Source: Echiichthys vipera (lineage: Eukaryota > Chordata > Actinopteri > Perciformes > Trachinidae). Taken from it: 64,000 nucleotides of DNA. The notes under the pieces are model-generated. The model searched no databases. It was given only the letters and a program-made list of their open reading frames with translations, and was not told where the DNA came from. Location of the stretch: assembly GCA_963691815.1 (NCBI GenBank), contig OY829657.1, positions 12,355,551 through 12,419,550 of the forward strand, read 5' to 3'. Made by a program: the position numbers and the translations under genes. The first letter of the stretch is position 1. Each line of letters starts with the position of its first letter. Below are positions 49,151 to 62,390 of this stretch, piece by piece.

Positions 49151-49180
49151 CGCACTCTCACGCACTCTCACGCACTCTCA
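49151..49180. repeat. tandem decamer (CGCACTCTCA)3
   Basis: Three exact copies with a degenerate unit before them. A small minisatellite, not a CRISPR array. Confidence 0.9.
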
Positions 49181-51602
49181 CCTCTGTGCTGGAGAAATCT
49201 GCTGACACTCTTCATACTTGCCCTCCCCGCTCCGTTCCAACAAACCGCTGCTCTGTCTCGTGGTCTCTGTTAGCGACGACTCTCTTGTTAGTTGTCCTGT
49301 CCTGTGTCACTGACCCCCGGTCAGACAGAAGTGTTGCAGTGTCTGGGGGAGGGGTGGTGTAAGCTGCACGTTATTTGAGGTCACTGGTTAACATCAGGTT
49401 CAGATGAACAAAGCGCACTCGGATTAAAAGTGTGATTCGTCTGTACGTAAGAGTCAAAAACTCCCGTTTTCCACCAGTGTCCTCTTTTTTTAACTATTAC
49501 TTAGTCATTATCTGTGCGAAAATACTGCATATTATTCATCTCAAAAGGATTATTTTTTACTGTGAATTATGTTAGAGAGCAGGACATCTCATGAGCACAT
49601 ATTCTAGATGTAGTGAGTTATTTACAACAGGCATACAGATGATAGTCATGTGATAGTGTAAAGCTGTCCCCAGTCTTTTTTTTCTCCATTGCATCCATGG
49701 CTTGTTATGCCTGGATAGCAGCATTATAGTTATCACCAGCTGTTGTCTGTTTGGTGAACACTTCTCCCCATTCAGCTTATTGATATAATGGCTAATACTG
49801 GGCCATTTGGGAGCATCCATAATGCTTAGACACACACCAGTACACCATGCCAATATGAAGTACTTTGGGATCAAAACAACCTTACTATTCCTTCAAGTGT
49901 AAACTGCTGATATGGCTTTCAGCTAGCTAGTATTTATTGCTCTTTGTCTGAAACACTGCCAGTGTGTGTTGTTCACTCTCCTACTCTGTCAGTGCACTTT
50001 TCCCTGGGTTCATTCAGCTGTTCTCTCTATTCAGCTTTTTTCTCCCTCCTCCACTAATTCAAGGTAATGACACTGACACACGAGAAAAATTAACTTCATT
50101 AATCCCGATTATTACTTTAACCCACTGAGTGATGCCTCCAGTTTTTTCTTCTTTGTTTTTCTCCTTGAAAAAAATAAATCTACACAACAAACAAACAACT
50201 TGGCCTTAACTGTTGCAAGTCTCTTCATGTCTGAGCAAGCAAAGAACAAGAATTCAAAGTGTCTAACATCAAACTTAACATTTCCCTCCTCTCTGAAATT
50301 AACATTGTTTGTGTCTTTGATCTATGACGCCTGCTTTAACACCAGCAAGTGTCAACAACAAAGATCGGATTACTGCCAGCCTAAATAGTTTTTCCTTCTT
50401 CGTACATTTGGTTCTGTCAGCCATAAGCGGTCTTTATTTATGAATGTAGGATTGGCCTTTTAATGTTTTTGACTGGCTCCTCTGCTCCAACTTGAGCAAA
50501 ACAATCCGTCCATTAGCAGCTGATATATACTCAGGCCGCCACAAGCCTCGCATTTTATGTGCCAGAGGTTTTCAGGCTCACCTCAACCACCAAGCTGATG
50601 AAAAACACGTTAAGTGGGGAGTTATTTTCCAGAGCACAATGTGTTCCAAACACTGCCTAAAGTATTGCACCTGTGAGTAACAAAAGTGCCTTTTTTTCCT
50701 GCGATTGGGAAATTATATATTTTTGTACTTTAAGTCATTCAAGTGCCAATTTTCTGGCGTATTTTATCTCGCCAAAAGCTTTTTTGTTGAGCCCAAAAAA
50801 ACAACTAAATGCCCACGCTTATGTTTTGTTTTTTTCAGCACAATGCACATACTTAAAATGCACATACTTCAAATATCTACTGGGAAATGTTGACCGAACA
50901 TTGGGAATTTACTCTCAGACATTTCCCACCATTAAACTTTGGCTTAATGGATCCTGTTTTGAATTTGATCCACTGAGAACTGAGACTTTTACTTTATTTT
51001 TTCAGACTGGACCACAGTATGCAGTAAATGCCTGTTTGCATACTGCTGCCATCTCTGGCTGCGTTCTCAGTGTCTTTTCACATCTGTCGCAGGGCATTTG
51101 GTGCATTTATCTACTAACAACCTTTTCCCCTGTCAATCTTTTATTTTTCTTCTGTTCTGTTTAACAAACATTCCTCCAATGAGTTAAACGGCAGGTAAAC
51201 CATTCAGTATTGGTCTCAGCCATGTAGCGCTCAGGTGGGTAAAGGATAAATTCTACCAAAATACAGAACAAATATTTTTTTTTAAGCCCCACTGGATTTT
51301 TGTGTTTTTCTTTATTTTTTGACTGTGATGCATAAAAAGTAAAATACCATTTTTCCTAAAAGTATACTAGTATGGTATATACTGTAACTTCCTCATCCAT
51401 ATAGTGGTGCACTAAAATCTGAGATTTTTTTGTGGAGTTGTAAGTTTTTATGTGAAGTAGCCGTTATTTTGTTTTGTGTTATCTTGTTTTTATAGAGGGT
51501 TAGACTGAGAATTTTGAATAGGGTGTAAAACATGTACTGCCCATTTTTGTTGCTCACACCAAAAAAAAAAGAAAGAAAAAAGAAAACAAATGTCATGTGT
51601 GC

Positions 51603-51608
51603 AATAAA
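51603..51608 (+). terminator. qkia: possible distal poly(A) signal
   Basis: GCAATAAAGAACC lies 6.4 kb after the stop codon, at the end of a UTR-like AT-rich stretch. If used, it would extend the 3' UTR by 2.7 kb. The downstream element is poor (scattered T-rich sequence at 51657-51675). Confidence 0.25.
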
Positions 51609-53858
51609 GAACCATATTTACAAGCTTCCCTCTGACTGCTCTACCTGGACTGGTCCTTTTCTTCATACTGCTTTATCGCTGACATCATTTCTTTGGATTT
51701 GCTGTGATTTGGGCCGTTTAAAAGGTAGGTGTGCTGCATTTGCAGGAAATAAAATGTCAAAGTTCAACACCGGAAAAATAGCTCGAGCCCTGCAAAGTGA
51801 GATCAAGCCCTCTCTTGGATTCTAGCGTGATGGTGTTAAAATGTTGAACTTCTGCGAGGGTCACAGCAAAAGCTTTCTGTCTGCAGATTGTATTTAGCGG
51901 TCAAATCCATTTCTGGCTCAAGTCACTCTGGTGTCTAAACTAACTTTTAAGGTCTGGGCTGAGGAACAACTGGCGCATAACGTCCTCTGCGTTCCACTCC
52001 AGTTTAGTCCAGTCAATGCAGCAATCGTGCATGACAGATGACAAGAAGTAGTGTGGCATCCAGTTAAAAGGTTCATACATCCACTTCAAACAGGTGCTAT
52101 TTAGAGACAGATCTATTTTAATACAGGCTGAAGATACAGTTATGTGTCAACGTGTCACTGCTGTGAACTCCCCAGAGGTCAGCCGTTCCCTATCGGCTGC
52201 ACATCATACTGAATGAGCTGTTTTAATGTTCAACAAGTCTATAAACAGCAGTGTTACAATCATTAAATATCATACATCACAAAAGGGTTTTTTTAATAGG
52301 GAGAGTTCCAACGGTGAGATGCTCATAAAAGGTATTTAAAATTGAATGTCAGTATAATAAAATTGATTGATCTCTGATGATCTCCCTTACATTCCCGCTT
52401 TAACGGCTCCTAAAATGTACACCTCACCGTGCTACTCATTACAATGGATTCTCAAATGCCGCTCTATAGCTGTGGTGTAAACTTTTTTTTTTTTAAATCT
52501 TTTTGCATTTCTGTCGTTAGTGGTTTAATAGTGATCGTGTTCATCAGAGGTCTAACCAAGAGCTTGGCCTCTCTGGGGTCTAGTCTTTGTCTAAATGAGC
52601 AACAACATACATATATAGTAGGTCGATTTAACATATGAAACCTGAAACATTTTGGTGAAACCAAATACTTTATGGTCATGTCCTTGTCATGTCACCTTTA
52701 TCAAATGTGGTCAGAAAAGAACATGTTTTTAAAAGTATTTAAAGGACACTGATATCCTAAACATATCGGCGTATACCTGTGAGACCCCAAACCCTTACAG
52801 TGCATCTCTTACATCCATAGTTGTGGTCAAAGTAGTGGATTACAACCTAAATAATATGTCAGTCAACAATGCTACATGTAATATAAGTATACCTGAGAAT
52901 CCTATCTGTTGCTGCTATCACATAAACACTGCTTATTGAGGCTGAAACAAGCAGAATCCCATTAACATTTTAAAATGCATATGTACTTATACCTTAGTCT
53001 GGTTTATGTTCTGCATTTTAATACTGCACATATGCCAACGTGATGCAAACTGGTGTTTCTATACTCAAATTTAAATCATAACACGCAACATAGGAGTCCC
53101 TCCATGTTTCTTATTTTGTTGTGTCCGTGTGAGATACTTGCTGCAGGCTACAGCACATCCTCCCAGACATTTACCCTAATTATTAAACACATCATGTCAA
53201 CTCTGGGTTACTGGAGGAGTCGGGTGAATGTAAATGTAGCTGCAGAGGCAACAGCATTCTTAAACCTGCAACGAAAGTAATGGTGTTCTGCCACTTCAGT
53301 GGGTAATTATTACTTTTCTCTCGTCAAATTGATGAGTCAGTGCTGCAGTGTCTTCCCATTTGCCCCAGTACACAGTCCTGTGGGCTTCCTGATGACCTGT
53401 TACGTGGAGGTGAAGAGAGTCAGCTGCTGTTGCACTGTGAGAGTTAAAGTGGTGCAAATGTAAAGTTACATCTATGCGCAGTTGGAGTCCCTCTCCTTGA
53501 TGCAGTAATAAAAACAAAGGACTCTGAAGTGGACGTCTCATTACGACCCAAGCTGTCAACTCTGCAGGAGAGAATCCAAAACGTCAGGGACACATCTTCC
53601 TCTCTCTTTTCTCTCATCTTCTTGCTTGAGGACAGAGCTGCTGTTGCTGCTGCTGCTGCTGAATAGGACAGTGGGGAGTAAACGGTTCATGAGGGGGCTG
53701 CTGGAAGTGACTTTAATGTCATGCAGGAAGCATGGAACGAGAAAGAAAACTAGAGAAGTGGAAGGAGGAGGGTGCTGATGGTGGCTTTGGCCCCCGGGAA
53801 GATGCATCAAAGGAGCATTTGTCGCAGAGACCAGCTGGGAGTCTAATCAGAGAAAGAG

Positions 53859-54054
<196 letters not shown>

Positions 54055-54917
54055 AGAATTTTGAAGGGATAGAGTGGAAGGGTTGCATCGGTAGTGACAG
54101 ATGAACCAGCTTCCTGTGGAATGAATACAGGGCATTCATCAGAGTGCAGCTGTTTCTCTCTGTGTCTTTGTGTGTGTGTCTGCGTGTGTGCGTGCGTGCG
54201 TGCAAGAGAGAGGGAGTTATTTTAGTTTGCACAGTTGTTGCCGGTTTTAAGCGTAGATTGATGAATGAAACTCTGTAGTTCTTTGGGCACCTGTGCCGAA
54301 TGACACAGTCTAGCAGCTGATTGTGTGTGTGTGTTAGAAAGAATGAAAGAGTGAGACAAAGACAGACAGAAGAGGGAGGGAAGAGCAGCGTCTTTATTTA
54401 TTTTGTGGCTAGAGAGAGTATTTCTCAGTAACAGAGTCATTTTGTGAAATTCCTCACTCCGGATTGTAAAGTGCAGGTGGTTATGTCATCTGAAAAGTAT
54501 CTATCTTTTCAAGAAAAAGCTCTCGAGGAGATTTCCTGCTTCTCTTTTGATAGCTACAAATAATGCGTCCGGGTTGGCGGTGGATACGTCTTACGATTTC
54601 CTGGTTCAAAGGTTTTTGTGTAGGGGACAATCTCCTATTATGACATTTCTATTGGGATTTGCCCATAATGTCCAATCAGACAGGTTAGCTGACATTTCCC
54701 TGGTCCGTCATTTCCTCACTGACACACAAATGTCACTGTAAGAAGTGAATTCGTCGACCCCCCAGTCACATCACTCCAGCTCAGACCGAACGATGACTCT
54801 TCCTCGCCAGCCGACGGGTCGCCCTGCTGCTTTTGAGCGTTTTTTTGTAAGGAGTGATCCCGACAGGTGTGAATACTGCAGGCCTGCTGTGTCACCCGCT
54901 GCTGACAGAGACCTAAC

Positions 54918-54919
<2 letters not shown>

Positions 54920-54948
<29 letters not shown>
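54920..54948. repeat. (GT)n microsatellite
   Basis: 29-bp GT run in the 3' flank. Confidence 0.95.
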
Positions 54949-55483
54949 ATGTCTACTGTCAGGCCTGTCTCTTTCTGTGACCGCTGTCTACATGGGAATT
55001 TATTGTAAATATAAGTTGTGACCCATAATAGGCTAGGTTATGTCAGCTGCACTGTGGTAAAGACATATAAGGGACTTTTCTATCAACACAATAAATCAAG
55101 TGACATCAGTCTGAGTCAATTTAAGTATCAGCATATGAAATGTCTTCTGGTATGAACGTCTTTCCTGTCATCACACAAGATTATGACCCATCTGGAGCTA
55201 TTTACAAGCGGCTACCAACACTGAATGATAAAAATTTAGGGAATATTTGCCTCTGTGTCACTTAGTAGTAACACAAAAATCCACTTTTAGTAGGCTACTA
55301 TCAATTGATGCCTTTCAATATAGGGTGTTCATTGCAACAGTAGTTGTTATTTGTTTGCCATTTGTTTCCCTAGGCCGAAAAAAAAAACATACATCAGGAA
55401 TCAACAGTCAGCATTGTGGAAGGTTTGGAGTTGTAATTTGCAAAGTTATTGAGAGGCTGAGATGATGCAACTACAGTAAGTAG

Positions 55484-55771
55484 TAAATGGTAAATGGACT
55501 TGTACTTATATAGCGCCTTTCTAGTCTTCTGACTACTCAAGGCGTGTTTGTCACATTCACCCATTCACACAGACGGCAGTGGACATCAACATACCATCTA
55601 ATTTAACCATTCACACCACATTTACACACCCATGCACAGCACAGGGAGCAATTAGGGGGTCAGTGTCTTGCCAAGGACACTTAGACATGTGGACCGGGGG
55701 AGGTGGGGATCAAACTGGCAATCTCTCGAATGGAGGATGATCCACTCCCCCACTGAGCCACAGTCGCCCCC
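55484..55771 (-). mobile_element. tRNA-derived SINE, near full length
   Basis: Read on the minus strand it starts GGGGCGACTGTGGCTCAGTG with a perfect A box (TGGCTCAGTGG). About 40 nt on it has the B box GTTTGATCCC, then the body with CTAAGTGTCCTTGGCAAGAC, and it ends GGCGCTATATAAGTACAAG followed by CCATTTACCATT. This is a very common fish SINE. It is diverged but complete in layout. Confidence 0.75.
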
Positions 55772-55812
55772 AGTACCACTAAGTACCGTTAAAACAGGAT
55801 GTTAAGTTGGTC

Positions 55813-55900
55813 TTAAAGGGATAGTTTGGCTATTGTGAAGTGGATGTGTTTGAGGTACTAAGCCATAGTCAGTATGCATTCAGACCAATCAACTATGATT
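55813..55900. mobile_element. left end of an old fish DNA-transposon-like repeat
   Basis: CTTAAAGGGATAGTTTGG followed by GAAGTGGATGTGTTTGAGG and CATAGTCAGTATGC matches the start of a widespread fish repeat as I remember it. I found no matching right end, so it is truncated or decayed; the younger MITE at 56202 lies in the same block. Confidence 0.4.
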
Positions 55901-56201
55901 GATCCACATTGATATATGGAATGAGGATAATACAGGTTTGTATTTTGTCCATAACCTATACGATTGGTGAGTTGGTATATTTACCATTTATCAGAACACA
56001 GCTAGCGAACGCACCCTGCGACTAAAAACGACCGTTGCTGCATAAAAGCACGATGAGAAGCAAGTCAACTATGACTGTAACTGGCTTGTTAGCTGATTTA
56101 ATGCTATACTGTCATTCATGCTGCGACAACAATGTGCTTTCCTACTCTGTGTCATGAGGCCTTTTACTCAGTTAGCGGCTGGCTAACAGAGTCCTGTGCA
56201 G

Positions 56202-56520
56202 CAGAGGTGTCAAGTAAAGAAGTACATATAGTAACCTTACTTAAGTAGAAAGGTACCTTTACTTTACTGGAGTGATTATTTTTCAGAAGACTTTTTACTT
56301 CTACTCGTTATTTCATGCAATTATCTGTACTTTCTACTCCTTACATTTTAAAAATCTCTTAAAAATACCTTAAATTACATTCATACTTTAAGTAGTTTTG
56401 AAACCAGTACTTTTAGAGTTTTACTTGAGTAAAAAGCTTGAGTTGATACTTCTACAGAAGTCTTTTTAAACACTAGTATCTACACTTGAGTAATGAATTT
56501 GAATACCTTTGACACTTCTG
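56202..56520. mobile_element. hAT-type MITE, 319 bp, with target duplication
   Basis: Ends are CAGAGGTGTCAAGTA and, on the other strand, CAGAAGTGTCAAAGG: 12-bp inverted repeats with one mismatch. The interior carries runs of AAGTA / TACTT words (tacttaagt, tttacttgagtaaaaa) typical of a fish hAT family. Flanking octamers CTGTGCAG (56194-56201) and CTGGGCAG (56521-56528) match at seven of eight positions, as expected of an 8-bp hAT target duplication. No coding capacity. Confidence 0.8.
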
Positions 56521-57724
56521 CTGGGCAGTGTTTGCAGTACTCACTCCTCATTGAACACACCAGACAGTGGTGTAACTGACTTTGTACATCATTTGCAGCA
56601 AACCTCACTTAGAACAACAAGGGCGAAACAGCATCAGTGATCTATTCAAACCAAATCTTCAGTTTTAGCTTATCACCAAATCCATCAGCATGTTAGCATG
56701 TCATTCAATACCTAGCCAGTTTGTAACCAGTAGGCTCCCGACAACGCTATCTTCACTTACTCTGTTCAACTGACATATTATAGTTTGGATAACAGACACT
56801 CGACTGTCGTGCTGTTATTACAGACCTGTGAATTAAACACAGACTTGCCTCAATTATGGAGTCACTGCGGTGCACCGCTGCAGAATGAATACAAGAGAAA
56901 CACTGAAAATATCATGAAATTCATAACAGGCGTTGCAAAATTTGATATCTGTTATCTTGGACACATGAAGACCATTATTGTCGCCTTACAATATTGTGCT
57001 GAGAGATAATCACGTAAACGTATAGGCCTACTTTGCACAAACAACTGGTGCTGGTATTATTTTCATGCTAGCAGCTGCAGCATCAGCAGTGTCTATATAC
57101 TCACCATTTCTATGTTGCTCCTCTTATTTAGCTATTTTGGTTTGCAACATCAAAATCTAGCTAGCTTGCTAAAAGCAGGACATGTAGCAAGGTTGGAGTC
57201 CTGCTGTTTAGAAGCATACAGGCTAGCTGCTTTAAATCTCTTTATAATGTATCTTTCACTGTGTTCACTATGTGCCTTTTGTTAAGCGTCACTGTGCTGG
57301 TTCTTGTTGCTTTCTGCTATTGTTGTTGTTGTTGCTATAACAAAGCAGCGTTCATGATTTCGAAATACAGGCTTCCGTGATGTGAATGTGAACATTCAAG
57401 AAGTGGCCATCCCGAAGCAAACACACACACACACACACACATACACGCACACACACAGTTCAAACTTTGTTTTGTTTTTTATGGAGGCTTAGGGCTCTTT
57501 GAAGGGAGTTGACCTTCCACTAACCCAGCTCCCCTGTAGTTTAAACCCTGGACATGGCAGCAGTGTAGACAATATTTCCCTCACACACTCATTCATAACA
57601 AACACACTCACGAGAGGAGCCATAAAATAGAACTTCCCTCCGTTTTATTGTGTTTTATTCATGCTGAGACTCTTTGTCTAGATACAAGAATAACTCCTAA
57701 TCCTACTTATCTGGGAAGTGTTAA

Positions 57725-57749
57725 TGTGTGTGTGTGTGTGTGTGTGTGT
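57725..57749. repeat. (TG)n microsatellite
   Basis: 25-bp TG run, complementary to the CA run at 57903-57952, so the intervening 150 bp could be looped out. Confidence 0.9.
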
Positions 57750-57901
57750 ATTATTATAATGCACAGCATGTGCAGGTTTGTTTGCATCACGGTTCACTTT
57801 GAAATAGCACAGTTCTGTTAGTGTACGTCTGTGTGTGTGCACCCTGGGACATGAAAATGCTGACCCAATTTAGTACACCTGCACTCTGGTCTAGCTCTCC
57901 A

Positions 57902-57902
<1 letters not shown>

Positions 57903-57952
<50 letters not shown>
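57903..57952. repeat. (CA)25 microsatellite
   Basis: 50-bp CA run. Confidence 0.97.
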
Positions 57953-57955
<3 letters not shown>

Positions 57956-58862
57956 CTATAGAGTACAGTTCTCCAACATAACATAATCCCATAGCGCTGC
58001 CGTAGCTATACAGGAAAATATCTGCCAGTTGAAATATACCGTAAGTGTGTTTCCCCCACTTTCTTCATTTGTTTCCCTGCTTCAAAGTCAGAAAAAATTA
58101 ACGCTTTAACATGAAGATGAAGTTATAACTTCTTTTTATTTGTTTCACTTATCATCATGTGCATGATTAAGGCGCTGTGCAGATAGCAGAAGTAGATTTA
58201 TAGTTTTAATAATTACAGACAGTGTGTAATAATTTCAGCTAAACAAAACTATTCTTCTGCAGGTGAACCTGGGCAGGACACACATATTTAATAATAAAGG
58301 GATGTATTAATAATGTATACAAATATACAGTGGAAACAGTAGTTGTAAATTATTCGGGGATTATTTGTTTTCCGATTTATGCTTTCATGATTGTGTTATA
58401 TGTCGGCTGTTAAGGATGTGACACTGTCTCCATGCTGGGTGTGTTTCCCCCTCAGGCTGAGCTCCCAGCATGCAGTTCAGGTCCCGGTGAGTGGCTCTGT
58501 GCTGGGTGACCTCACACTGAGCGTTAATGGCGGTAATGAACTTCCTGCCATCCAACTTCAACACATACACACAGAGACATAATCTCATCCACATCCCAGA
58601 GGCACGAAGAGATGTCACATTAGCATGGTGCTATCTTTCCTTGAGTGTGTGCGTCGATATGTGAGTGTGTTCAGGAAGACAAATGACTACATTTTCCCTG
58701 GATGTGTACTTCCTGTGTGTGTCTGTAATTAATCTGGGCATGCGGTGGGTGTAAACATAAGGAAGGACAGTTTTTTTCCCTCAGATTAATTTTGTCTTGT
58801 CATTTCTGCATCCGCTCTAAATCTCAACACGCTGGCCTGGCTGGGGAGTCATGAATGCGGTG

Positions 58863-58863
58863 T

Positions 58864-58916
<53 letters not shown>
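58863..58916. repeat. (CA)n microsatellite, one interruption
   Basis: 54 bp of CA with a single ATA break. Confidence 0.95.
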
Positions 58917-58917
<1 letters not shown>

Positions 58918-59464
58918 TAAAACAGAGATTTACCATGTTGGTCTGCTCATTTTTTGTATACATGTATTGTCATGTTCTCTGTGAAGCTTTCAGTGTTTCA
59001 GTGCCGATAAAGACGATGTGATGATTTTACACTTTAAGGTGACATTTTGTCGACTGCTGTTTAGAATATTTATATTTATATATATATTTATAACTTTTAA
59101 CCTTTTCGTCAATTCATTTTGTAACAAGTCAGTGTATCCGCATCCTTAACTGGCTGTAAGTTCAACTCTTTCTCTCATCATTAGCCTCAGTTTTGCTGTA
59201 ACTAAGCACTTCTCCCTAAACGTTCTCACAGTTTCTCCCCTGACCTCTTCACACAGGCTCCCGCCCTCTGGCCTCAGCCGCTGCCCTTCAGCCCAGTATT
59301 TCCTCCCTATGACCCCCGTTTACCCCTTCCCTGGGCCAGTACCACTCTAATCCAAGACGTTACATCTCTAATTGAAGCTGACAGCCATATCAATTTCACA
59401 GCCCTGTGTAATGTAGCTCCAGGCTGTCACTGTTCCGCACAGCTCGTCACAGGTGGAACCGCAC

Positions 59465-59610
59465 CCTAGTGTGTCCAAGGAAAGCTGTAATATTAGCCTG
59501 TTAATTAGAAGGGGGGCACATCTGGAGTCTTTATCAATACGGCTGTAATTGGCACAGGAGGGAGAAATAATTGTGCAGTAATTAGAGAAATTAGGGAATT
59601 TGGAGCTCCT
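59465..59610. promoter_or_regulatory. possible homeodomain-rich enhancer block in the 3' flank
   Basis: Non-repetitive sequence with repeated TAATTAG / GTAATTAG / TAATTG words (near 59502, 59545, 59565, 59578) between repeat-rich stretches. Such blocks are common in gene-poor flanks of developmental regulators. Function is unproven. Confidence 0.2.
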
Positions 59611-62239
59611 AACCTCTTGCTGTTTCAGTATTAGAAGGTACTATGTGATTTTGTTTTGACATTTGAAAACTAATACCTCCAAGTAAGTAACTGCATTACA
59701 TATCTGTTACAACTGGGTGGAGACCCTTTAATTTCAGCTCAATGTGAAAGGTACACTGAGATGTACATAGGAGGTGAGAAACGTGTGCTACTTTTTCACT
59801 ACTTTTCCATTCCATTCATGGAAGTTTTCATGGCATAATATATTAATTTTACATAAATAAACGTTACGCTCAAGCATTCGAACACTCATATAAAATAGTG
59901 TCCAGTAAATGTAGTGTCACAAATCCGTGTCATGATTCTAAACTGTCTGTCTGGAACAGGAATGGTTTTGGACAACAGGGTTTAAAATTCCCCTTTGGTC
60001 CGGAGACAAAATGCCAGAGTCCTGTAAGTCTGATACTGAAGGAGTTTAATGACTTGACCAAGGAGAACAGAAAAGTCGTGAACACAAAGTAGTGCGTGAA
60101 GCCACCTCAATTCTGAGGCTCAACCAGCAAAGATCAGATTCTCATAGCAAGAGGAGATGTTCTATCATCTCATTGGCTATAATGCATAAACATGACATTA
60201 AGAACATGACAGTGGGTGTTATCATTTAACGCTGCAGTTGTATCTTGCAGCCTGAAGTCAGAGTCAGATTGAAGGCGCCAAGGGGATCGTGGCCTTGGCA
60301 GGCTCCAGGGAGTTTTTAGTTTTAGGGCTGCCTAACTGAAACAGAAGCAATCTCAACAGAAGCCCACGATACTAACAAGGATTGAACATTAACCCAAAAT
60401 GTCTAGGGAAAATCAAATTCTCCCTATCAGGATGGGCGAAGGCATGACACGCCTCTGATTGGTCGATCGTTTTTTTAGGTTTAGGCATCAGGAGTGAGAT
60501 TTCGAAAGGTTAGGTTAGGAAGGCAAATGGGCCCCAGGCCTGTAGGATTTTAAAAAGGACTGCATTAAGGTGAACTAGTTCCAGGGTTGCGGATCTGTGC
60601 ACACTGACTCACTTGTACGGCTTACCGGGACACTTAATGGAACCGAGCCATCGTTTGGGAAATTAGTTCCACCTGTGCTTTTCCTGCTAGCACAGGTCAA
60701 AATGTCTTCTGTGAAAAAAGATGTTGCAGAATGTGTCATTAATGCTCCAATGAAACCTGCAACTAACAATTACATATTATGAATATGTTCAGGGGATTTA
60801 AATACATTACTGCTCTTTTTGAAAGGCAGAGCAGCACTAAACTGATATCCAATGCAGGATTTTTCCTTTTACGATGTCATGCTGGAGGTAAGTCTGGGTT
60901 ATGTGCATGTGGGAGGCTGAGGCCACAGAGGACCTTGTACATGTCTGCTCTTATCACAGTCTGCATCTCTCTCTCTCTTTGTCTGTCTGCCAATATCTGC
61001 CCATCTAGCTCTTTTGTATCTGCTACAGTACCGCCTGTATGGCAGCTCGCTCTCCGGTTTCTTTCATGTTTTTCGAGCTCTTCACTCCATCACTTTTACC
61101 TGGCATTGCTGCTGAGTTTTCCAAAGTATTCTCATGAACAGGTTAGTAGGAAATCCTATGAAAGGTTATGCATAAAAAATGTAAACAACATGGCAGCTGT
61201 TTACACTGAACAATCAAGATGAGCACATCTATAGAGCAACTTTCTCTTGAAACCTTCTGTTGGAATATGGACCAGGCACCTGAAATTGGGCTATTTTCGT
61301 AAATTCACGTTACACAGACGGCAAATATCCTTTACCGACATGTTGTTTACTTTCTGAGCTTTGCCCCGATGCTCTGTTAGTACGTCACACGCTTTGTTTG
61401 ATTAGTTGATTTGACCTGGCTATCACAAACATAGGTGGTGATAGACGGATGATTTATCAAATCAGCAATCAGTATTTCCACCTCTTCCTAAACAATCTCC
61501 AACCGAGAGTTCCCAGATGGATATGCTGAGCAAATGCGAATTTTGCGAATCAATCCATCGGGCGAAGTCAGGTTAGCGATAGCATCAGTTTTATCAGAAC
61601 TTGAGAACTTGGGAAAAGGACAGACACAAGAACTGCTTAAATGTGTTTCGCCGTATGTAGTTATTCATTTGAATGCCAAGGTTGAGATATTTGTGACTGT
61701 TTAAATGGCATTATAAAGACTGTCAATGAGTACATCTGGATGTAAACTAGTCTTTAGAGACCAAGGCTGGCTGGTTTTATTATTATTATGAAGATGAAGG
61801 CGAGATTGAAACATTTAAAGGATGAGTCAACCTTGTTTTCACTTTTGTGTAATCCTGCACAAAAAGTGCAGTGTTATAAATAAGTCCATCCCCAGACAAG
61901 GTCTCTGCATTAGACACATTGTGCACCATCTCTTTCGTTTGGCAAAATATGCAAAACGGTCCTCACCAAAAAGTGTCTGTATAGATTATGCAAGCATCTT
62001 ATTATGACTCACATCTATGTTTGTTGTCCGGTAGTGACCTCTAGTTGTCATGGCAATTTTGTTGGGAGCAAAAGTGGACATGAAGGAGAGTGACAAAGTC
62101 CGCTTAGGGAGGAGGTAAGGGTGGATGCATGGGTCAAACAAACACAGGACTTTCAGCCAGGGCACTGCTGTTTGTTCCTGTTTGAAACCAAAAGTCAACT
62201 TTGACTCTTTCAAGTTTACCAACATTACTATGTTAGTAC

Positions 62240-62390
62240 GTAACCACATCCCAGACCTAACTACGTACTAGTTTTAACCCAATCCATGATGTTTTCCTAA
62301 GCCTAATCGAGTAGTTTTGTTGCCTAAACTCAACCAAGTAGTTCCATTTCACTCACTGGCAAACGGTTTAAGTCTGAGGACGTGTTTAAA
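62240..62390. mobile_element. fish interspersed repeat fragment
   Basis: The phrases AGCCTAATCGAGTAGTTTTG and TTGCCTAAACTCAACCAAGT belong to a repeat wording I associate with many fish genomes. Class and ends cannot be set. Confidence 0.35.

Noticed and set aside
49151..49180. CRISPR-like array
   Set aside because: Three contiguous decamers without spacers; a small eukaryotic minisatellite.
54745..55008. 87-codon frame with Cys pairs (CEYC, FCDRC)
   Set aside because: The zinc-finger-like look comes partly from a (GT)n run giving Cys-Val; no conserved spacing and no exon signals.
55740..55771. tRNA gene
   Set aside because: A and B boxes are present but the cloverleaf is broken and the sequence continues into a SINE body and tail.
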